A stretch of 64,000 bases of DNA from Oceanobacillus rekensis. GTDB taxonomy: Bacteria; Bacillota; Bacilli; Bacillales; Amphibacillaceae. Made by a program: the position numbers and the translations under genes. The stretch spans positions 62,001 through 126,000 of the forward strand of contig NZ_MTBQ01000006.1 in assembly GCF_002153375.1 (NCBI RefSeq), given 5' to 3'. The notes under the pieces were generated by a model. The model had not been told where the DNA came from and ran no database searches. It saw only the letters and a program-made list of their open reading frames with translations. This document shows, one piece after another, positions 59,326-64,000 of this stretch; position 1 is the first letter of the stretch; each line of letters begins with the position of its first letter.

Positions 59326-60807
59326 ATGAATGATAATAATCAACCAAAAAAGTATGAATATCTGATAGATGATCCAAATGTAAAAGTTATGCCAATTATG
59401 CTATCCCTAATAATTGGTGCTTTTTTTGCTATATTAAATGAAACTTTATTAAATATTGCTTTAACTACGCTAATGGATGAGTTTAATATTTCCCTTACCA
59501 CTGTACAATGGATGGCTACTGGTTTCATGTTAGTGATGGGAATTGTTATCCCTGCTTCAGCTCTAATACTACAATGGTTCACAACGCGCCAATTATTTTT
59601 GAGTACGATGATTATATTTACGATTGGAACTACGATAAGTGCACTTGCTCCAACTTTCCCTGTTTTATTAACAGGAAGGTTGATACAGGCAGTTGGTACA
59701 GGGCTTTTAATGCCGATTTTGTTTAATGTATTTTTATTAATATATCCACCACACAGACGTGGGAAAATCATGGGGATAATTGGACTCGTTATTATGTTTG
59801 CTCCGGCTATTGGGCCAACTTTATCTGGAGTCATTGTTGAATATTTAGGCTGGCGGTATTTATTTATAATCGTTATCCCATTTGCATTATTTTCCATCGC
59901 ATTTGCTTATAAATATTTAGTGAATGTTTCTGAAGTTACGAAGCCGAAAATAGATGTCCTATCGATTATTTTATCAACAATTGGGTTTGGTGCCATTGTG
60001 TATGGATTTAGCTCGGCAGGGGAAAGTGAAGCTGGGTTTTTGGATCCTAAAGTTTATTCTATCATTTTGGTAGGATTTATTGCTGTACTGTTCTTTTCAT
60101 TAAGGCAGTTCAAGCTTAAAGAACCACTCATCGATTTAAGGGTATTTCGTTACCCGATGTATACGCATGGGGTTATCCTGTTTTTGATTATCATTATGGC
60201 GATGTTTGCATCTGAAATTATTTTACCGATTTATATGCAAGGACCTTTAGCTTTAACGGCTGCTACAGCAGGCTTAATCCTATTACCGGGTAGTATTTTA
60301 AATGGTGCCTTGTCACCGGTAATGGGGAGCCTATTTGATAAGTTCGGGCCTCGTGTATTGATGGTACCTGCAACCCTTGTATTATGCGCAACTATGTTTA
60401 TGTTGAGCAGGTTAGACTTAAATACACCGCTATGGGTAATTATTGTTGGGTATATATTATTAATGATATCCGTTTCTGCAACGATGATGCCTGCCGAAAC
60501 AAATGGATTAAACCAACTTCCGAAAGAACTTTACCCACATGGAACGGCAGTTATGACAACATTACAGCCAGTTGCAGGGGCAATAGGTGTCTCCGTCTTT
60601 ATTGGTATCATGAATGCAAGGCAAAAAAGTGTTTTGCAACATTCAAATGATCCAACAGACTTAATGGTTGTAAATGAGGCGATGGTAGCAGGTGTAGAGC
60701 TGGTTTACTTTATTGCATTTGCCATGTCAATCATTGCTGTAATTATGGCTTTCTTTGTTTACCGTGCTGCACCAATTGAAACCGAACAATTGTCTAAGAA
60801 GGAATGA
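59326..60807 (+). CDS. DHA2-family MFS drug exporter (14 TM)
   Basis: The 493-residue transporter has 14 membrane helices. Motif A/C features of the EmrB/LmrB group are LNETLLNIALTTLMDEFNIS, VQWMATGFMLVMGIVIPASA, GRLIQAVGTGLLMPIL and PHRRGKIMGIIGLVIMFAPAIGPTLSG. Proton-driven drug export is the family role; lincosamide (LmrB) or other drugs cannot be told apart. AAGGGG lies 9 nt before ATG 59326. It is monocistronic and convergent with a TipAS-type MerR gene, separated by a terminator. No neighbouring MFP (EmrA) gene is present, as usual in Firmicutes. Confidence 0.85.
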   Translation: MNDNNQPKKYEYLIDDPNVKVMPIMLSLIIGAFFAILNETLLNIALTTLMDEFNISLTTVQWMATGFMLVMGIVIPASALILQWFTTRQLFLSTMIIFTIGTTISALAPTFPVLLTGRLIQAVGTGLLMPILFNVFLLIYPPHRRGKIMGIIGLVIMFAPAIGPTLSGVIVEYLGWRYLFIIVIPFALFSIAFAYKYLVNVSEVTKPKIDVLSIILSTIGFGAIVYGFSSAGESEAGFLDPKVYSIILVGFIAVLFFSLRQFKLKEPLIDLRVFRYPMYTHGVILFLIIIMAMFASEIILPIYMQGPLALTAATAGLILLPGSILNGALSPVMGSLFDKFGPRVLMVPATLVLCATMFMLSRLDLNTPLWVIIVGYILLMISVSATMMPAETNGLNQLPKELYPHGTAVMTTLQPVAGAIGVSVFIGIMNARQKSVLQHSNDPTDLMVVNEAMVAGVELVYFIAFAMSIIAVIMAFFVYRAAPIETEQLSKKE

Positions 60808-60883
60808 TTTGGTAAGGTGAAACACCATTCAGTGGGGAACATACTCATTGGTGTAGCAGGATAAAAAGTATTTCATGCAAATG

Positions 60884-60924
60884 ATCCCCTTTTAGATGAT
60901 CGGTCTGAAAGGGGATTTGTTTTT
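60884..60924 (+). terminator. MFS gene terminator
   Basis: ATCCCCTTT pairs with AAAGGGGAT; TTGTTTTTTC follows. Confidence 0.75.
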
Positions 60925-60937
60925 TCTTGCATTATAC

Positions 60938-61699
60938 TTACTTCATATCTAAAAAAATTAATAGCGCATCTCGTAAGAATTCTGTGCCGCCCTTGATAGC
61001 CTTGTCATAGTAAGCAGTGAAACGTTCATCTGAAACATACATTTCTGCAAGACCTGCATGTGCTTCTTTTGAGTAGTTAGGCCAAGCATACATTAGCCAC
61101 TGTTTGTGTTTTGCAGCAACTTCTTGTGCCAAGTCTGAGGCTGGATTTCCAGTTTTATATGCTCTTTCAAGCAATAGCATTATTTCTTCCCCTAGGTCGT
61201 TCATGGATTTGAAATCCTCTTCAGACATTCCTCTCAACTTTGCGTTGCTGGCATTAACCGTCTCATCGCCATACTTTTCGCGAATTTCCTTACCAAACTT
61301 TTGTTCATTTTCCTCGATGATTTTATCCTTAAATCCTGCAAATTTTTCCTTATCTTGCATAGGTATTCCTCCTTTTTTGCTTGCAATCGTCTTCTCGACA
61401 GTTGCCATTAGTTTGTCAAGGTGGGAACGTTTTTGCATCAGTTTTTTATAATGATTTTCGAGCGCTTTTGTCTGATTGTAGGTGGGCTCATTCATAATGT
61501 CCATAATTTCTTCCAGACTTACTTCCAATTCACGGTAGAATAAGATCTGTTGAAGCAGATCAACTTCTTTCTGTCCGTATATGCGATAGCCCGAAGAATT
61601 TATTCTTGCTGGCTTAAGCAGTCCGATTTGGTCGTAATACCTGAGTGTGCGGCCGCTAACGCCTGAAATTTTAGCTAATTTATTAACCGTGTATTCCAT
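60938..61699 (-). CDS. MerR-family regulator with TipAS domain
   Basis: The 253-residue regulator has HTH and wing TVNKLAKISGVSGRTLRYYDQIGLLKP (about 4-30), then SGYRIYG, a long dimerisation helix (about 75-110), and a C-terminal TipAS drug-binding domain (about 130-250, with HKQWLMYAWPNYSKEAHAGLAEMYVSDERFTAYYD). Relatives (TipAL, Mta) bind thiopeptides or other drugs and activate their own and exporter genes. ATG 61699 follows GGAGG; its promoter has the 19-bp spacer and dyad of MerR control. The nearest exporter is the convergent DHA2 gene, but no shared operator was seen there. Confidence 0.88.
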   Translation of the reverse strand: MEYTVNKLAKISGVSGRTLRYYDQIGLLKPARINSSGYRIYGQKEVDLLQQILFYRELEVSLEEIMDIMNEPTYNQTKALENHYKKLMQKRSHLDKLMATVEKTIASKKGGIPMQDKEKFAGFKDKIIEENEQKFGKEIREKYGDETVNASNAKLRGMSEEDFKSMNDLGEEIMLLLERAYKTGNPASDLAQEVAAKHKQWLMYAWPNYSKEAHAGLAEMYVSDERFTAYYDKAIKGGTEFLRDALLIFLDMK

Positions 61700-61722
61700 C
61701 TGTATTCCTCCTGACAATTGTT

Positions 61723-61753
61723 ATCATAAACCTTTACGTTGGGTAAAGGTCAA
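61723..61753 (-). promoter_or_regulatory. MerR-type promoter with 19-bp spacer
   Basis: TTGACC (61753-61748), 19-nt spacer, TATGAT (61728-61723). The perfect dyad ACCTTTAC-N5-GTAAAGGT (61730-61750) fills the spacer. This is the exact architecture at which MerR proteins twist DNA to activate, here autoregulatory. Confidence 0.82.
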
Positions 61754-61805
61754 GCGGAATTATGAACTTATTTGTGGAAGTCAAAAAGTCCTTCCTAACA
61801 CAACA

Positions 61806-61880
61806 ATAATCGAAGTAAATAATCAAAAGGGTGAAAAAGTTATTTTTCCACCCCTTTTGAAATTCCTATTTCGATTATTC
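61806..61880 (-). terminator. Long terminator hairpin after thiE
   Basis: AATAATCG/CGATTATT outside and AAAAGGGTG/CACCCCTTTT inside form an extended stem. It is 26 nt downstream of thiE. Confidence 0.55.
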
Positions 61881-61905
61881 TTGTCAAGAAAGAAGTTTCT
61901 ATAAC

Positions 61906-62529
61906 CTATAAGCGTTGTACGGCAAGTTTAATATCGTTTGCAGCTGTAATTGCTGATATAAAAGATACACCATCAGCACCCGCTTCAATTACAGACAACG
62001 CATTTTCAGTGTTGATGCCTCCAATCCCAACAATAGGCAGGTCGGGAAACTGATTTCTTAATGTTATTATCCATTCTACTCCAACAGCTGCTTTAGCATC
62101 TGTTTTTGTATTTGTAGCAAAAATTGGACCTGCACCGATATAGTCAACCAACTGTAGAGGACTTTTTTCAACTTCGTAGGGATTTGATACAGAAAGCCCA
62201 ATTATCTTAGTTGGAAACATTTTACGTAATTCTTCTACTGATACATCATCTTGTCCAACATGAATCCCGTCTGCATCTAGAGGGGTTACCAAATCAATAT
62301 CATCATTAACGATAAATGGAATATGATGCTTTCGGCATATATCTCTTAATTGTTTGCCTAATTCTAACTTCGCATTGCCAGTAAGTGATTTGGGTCCCTT
62401 TTCGCGAAATTGAAATGCTGTAACTCCAGCTTCAGCTGCTGATTCTAAAATCTCTGTAGGATTACGGGAACAGTTTTGGCTGCCCATAATAAAATATTTA
62501 CGCAAGCTTTGCTTTATTTGATATGTCAT
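61906..62529 (-). CDS. thiE: Thiamine-phosphate synthase
   Basis: The 207-residue TIM-barrel enzyme joins HMP-diphosphate and thiazole phosphate. Key motifs are FQFREKGPKS (phosphate and Lys), FIVNDDIDLVTPLDADGIHVGQDD (Mg2+ Asp residues), GAGPIFATNTKTDAKAAVG and VGIGGINTENA. ATG 62529 follows GGGGAG by 6 nt; a TTG directly before is possible. It is the last gene of thiW-thiD-thiE on the minus strand, 20 nt after thiD. Confidence 0.94.
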   Translation of the reverse strand: MTYQIKQSLRKYFIMGSQNCSRNPTEILESAAEAGVTAFQFREKGPKSLTGNAKLELGKQLRDICRKHHIPFIVNDDIDLVTPLDADGIHVGQDDVSVEELRKMFPTKIIGLSVSNPYEVEKSPLQLVDYIGAGPIFATNTKTDAKAAVGVEWIITLRNQFPDLPIVGIGGINTENALSVIEAGADGVSFISAITAANDIKLAVQRL

Positions 62530-62549
62530 CAATCTCTCCCCTTACCTTC

Positions 62550-63371
62550 TTAATGATAGCTGGATTCATTTTTCATTTCCTCCCCACGTGTAGCCCAGTG
62601 GTTTGTTGGGCCACTTCCAGATCCAAGTGGGAAGGAATGTTGAATTGCTTCCGTAACGAAATGCTTAGCTTTTTTAACGGCTTCAACTAACGGCAGGCCT
62701 TGGCTTAAATAGGCTGTAATAGCTGCAGAATATGTACAACCTGTTCCATGTGTATTTTTGGTATTGATTCGTTTGGAAGTAAAGGTATGTATGCTTGAAC
62801 CATCATATAAGAAGTCAATTGCTTCACCTTTCATATGACCACCTTTCACAAGTGCAGCTCCCGCACCAAAATTCACAACAATATGCTCTGCAGCTTGTTT
62901 CATATCATCAACCGTTTTAATACTTTCGCCAGTCAGATATTCAGCTTCCGGGATATTTGGTGTCACTACAGTAGTTAATGGCAAAAGTTGCTCACGTAAA
63001 AAATCACGTGCATTTTCTTCAATTAATGGGTCTCCACTTGTTGCAACCATAACAGGATCCATAACATACGGAGCATTTAACTTTGAAATCTTATTAACGA
63101 CTATTTTCATCATATCTATATTGGCAATCATTCCAGTCTTAAATGCATGAACAGGCATATCCGTAATAACGGAATCCAACTGCTGTTTTATCATATCAAG
63201 CGGGACATGATGAATGTCCTGAACACCAGTAGTATTCTGGGCAACTACTGAAGTAATCACAGACATACCATAGCTTTTTAACTCTTGAAATGTCTTTAAG
63301 TCAGCATGAATTCCTGCCCCACCACTGGGATCTGTCCCGGCAATGGTAAGGGCGCATGGTATTTGTTTCAT
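62550..63371 (-). CDS. thiD: Hydroxymethylpyrimidine/phosphomethylpyrimidine kinase
   Basis: The 273-residue ribokinase-fold enzyme phosphorylates HMP twice. Motifs are LTIAGTDPSGGAGIHADLKTF (about 7-27), VMDPVMVATSG, TPNIPEAEYLTG and the catalytic NTHGTGCTYSAAITAYL, with Cys and the base Asp position occupied as THGTGC. ATG 63371 (MKQIPCALTIAG) is chosen because it begins the conserved region and overlaps the stop of a 17-codon mini-ORF (ATGA). An in-frame ATG at 63410 is 18 nt from its nearest ribosome binding site. Confidence 0.92.
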   Translation of the reverse strand: MKQIPCALTIAGTDPSGGAGIHADLKTFQELKSYGMSVITSVVAQNTTGVQDIHHVPLDMIKQQLDSVITDMPVHAFKTGMIANIDMMKIVVNKISKLNAPYVMDPVMVATSGDPLIEENARDFLREQLLPLTTVVTPNIPEAEYLTGESIKTVDDMKQAAEHIVVNFGAGAALVKGGHMKGEAIDFLYDGSSIHTFTSKRINTKNTHGTGCTYSAAITAYLSQGLPLVEAVKKAKHFVTEAIQHSFPLGSGSGPTNHWATRGEEMKNESSYH

Positions 63372-63421
63372 AGATTTGACACCGTCCTTTTTGATGGATA
63401 TTCTTTGCATGTAAATGCCAT
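63368..63421 (-). CDS. 17-codon mini-ORF between thiW and thiD
   Basis: ATG 63421 lies 7 nt after a perfect AGGAGG and encodes MAFTCKEYPSKRTVSNL. Its stop (TGA) overlaps the thiD start as ATGA. It may serve only for translational coupling of thiD, or be a remnant of the thiM gene that usually stands here (inference). Confidence 0.35.
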   Translation of the reverse strand: MAFTCKEYPSKRTVSNL

Positions 63422-63432
63422 TTAATATCCTC

Positions 63433-63921
63433 CTAATTAATACGTACTAGATTTTTAGTTTTAACCCGTGAAACGATAAACCAGCCAATGAAAGCACCGG
63501 TAATGCTGCTAACAAGAAACCCTGGCAAAAAGGCAAGTGCACCAACTGAGGTACCCATTAAAATTCGGGCAAAAGGCACTGCGAAAAGTGCCCCGATGAT
63601 TCCGGAGCCAACCGACTCTCCAATCACTGCCCACCCTTTTTTACCGACTTTTCTATAGAGGTAGCCAGCTAGAAAAGCACCGACCATGCCTCCAGGAAAA
63701 GCAAGTAATGTCCCGAGGCCGAGTAGATTCCTGAGCAAACCAATCATAAAGGCAATGGCAACTGCAGGACCTGGCCCAAGCATGACAGCTGCCATGACAT
63801 TGACTGCATGCTGAACAGGGTACGCACGTGCGACACCTGTTGGGAACCACAGTAACTGAGCACCTATCGTTCCAATTGCTACAAAAACGGCCATCGTCGT
63901 TAACAGAAGCGTTCGGTTCAT
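63433..63921 (-). CDS. thiW: ThiW-type thiazole-precursor transporter (ECF S component)
   Basis: The 162-residue membrane protein has five or six helices and the ThiW signature LWFPTGVARAYPVQHAVNVMAAVMLGPGPAVAIAFMIGLLRNLLGLGTLLAFPGGMVGAFLAG (positions 24-86). It is an S component importing hydroxyethylthiazole, salvaged by ThiM with ThiD/ThiE (family knowledge). GGGAGA precedes ATG 63921. thiM, expected between thiW and thiD, is absent. A terminator hairpin lies 35-65 nt upstream. Confidence 0.88.
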   Translation of the reverse strand: MNRTLLLTTMAVFVAIGTIGAQLLWFPTGVARAYPVQHAVNVMAAVMLGPGPAVAIAFMIGLLRNLLGLGTLLAFPGGMVGAFLAGYLYRKVGKKGWAVIGESVGSGIIGALFAVPFARILMGTSVGALAFLPGFLVSSITGAFIGWFIVSRVKTKNLVRIN

Positions 63922-63956
63922 AACTTTCTCCCTTCATTTTACATAAAGAACTACAC

Positions 63957-63987
63957 AAAAAAGCCAGATCCATAATGGACCTGGCTT
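63957..63987 (-). terminator. Leader terminator before thiW (TPP-riboswitch type)
   Basis: AAGCCAG-TCC pairs with GGA-CTGGCTT; TTTTTTGTG follows on the minus strand, upstream of thiW. Terminators at this place in thi operons are the expression platform of a TPP riboswitch; the aptamer would lie beyond 64000. Confidence 0.7.
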
Positions 63988-64000
63988 GATAGGCTGAAAA

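Overview
The window is low-GC, gene-dense DNA on both strands. Its gene content is that of a Bacillaceae Firmicute. Orthologues of B. subtilis yfkAB, ykhA, ykvR, yqxD, yjkAB, mhqR, catE, bmrA, yisP, queT and hom-thrC-thrB are recognisable. A glycine-betaine-type (BCCT) carrier, RsbR/sigma-B-type features and AGGAGG ribosome binding sites with frequent TTG/GTG starts point to an Oceanobacillus/Virgibacillus-like halotolerant bacillus (inference). I saw no rRNA, tRNA, prophage, insertion-sequence transposase or CRISPR array.

Layout. 0-9 kb: tandem-MerR regulator (partial), UvrA paralogue, BmrA-type exporter, and a GntR/ABC (YtrA-type) operon. 8-18 kb: catalase, YfkAB, MetA, DUF3891, preQ1-riboswitch-controlled QueT, CatE-like dioxygenase, CaCA exchanger, MhqR-like MarR. 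18-22.6 kb: FetAB/YjkAB-type transporter, an ABC-F ribosome-protection gene behind a 350-nt attenuator leader, and a small ORF with a near-perfect sigma-B promoter. 23-26.5 kb: PadR-HAAS pair, a DUF4173 membrane protein and a second cis-prenyltransferase. 26.5-31 kb: two-component system, ABC transporter and C92-type papain-like hydrolase forming one apparent regulon. 31-36 kb: MMPL/TetR pair, YqxD, a broken HAAS gene, GNAT. 36-43 kb: second GntR/ABC operon, BCS1-like AAA ATPase, B12 riboswitch in front of an acyl-CoA thioesterase, YkvR, RlmI-like methyltransferase. 44-51 kb: ArgF, a DHODH-like/8-TM fusion, hom-thrC-thrB, small ORFs and a DUF488 remnant. 51-64 kb: PbuE-like exporter, YisP-like, RsbR-like, BCCT, polyphosphate polymerase (VTC)/DUF4956, Gly-Pro-rich protein, DHA2 exporter, TipAS-type MerR, thiW-thiD-thiE.

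How it works together. Much of the window is drug/peptide defence under local control. Examples are a TetR operator pair in front of an MMPL pump, MerR 19-bp-spacer control, GntR dyads at two ABC operons, antibiotic-type attenuation of an ABC-F gene, and a response regulator with a matched set of three TTAAG repeats at two promoters. Metabolic genes are controlled by riboswitches (preQ1, cobalamin, and a leader terminator for thi whose aptamer lies outside the window) or ARG boxes.

Intergenic spaces are unusually rich in dispersed, palindromic-ended repeats. I recognise at least four families, and two of them recur as the same tandem pair 40 kb apart. The most interesting signals are the two-component regulon at 26.5-30.9 kb, the ABC-F attenuator, the B12 riboswitch/thioesterase pairing, and the repeat families.
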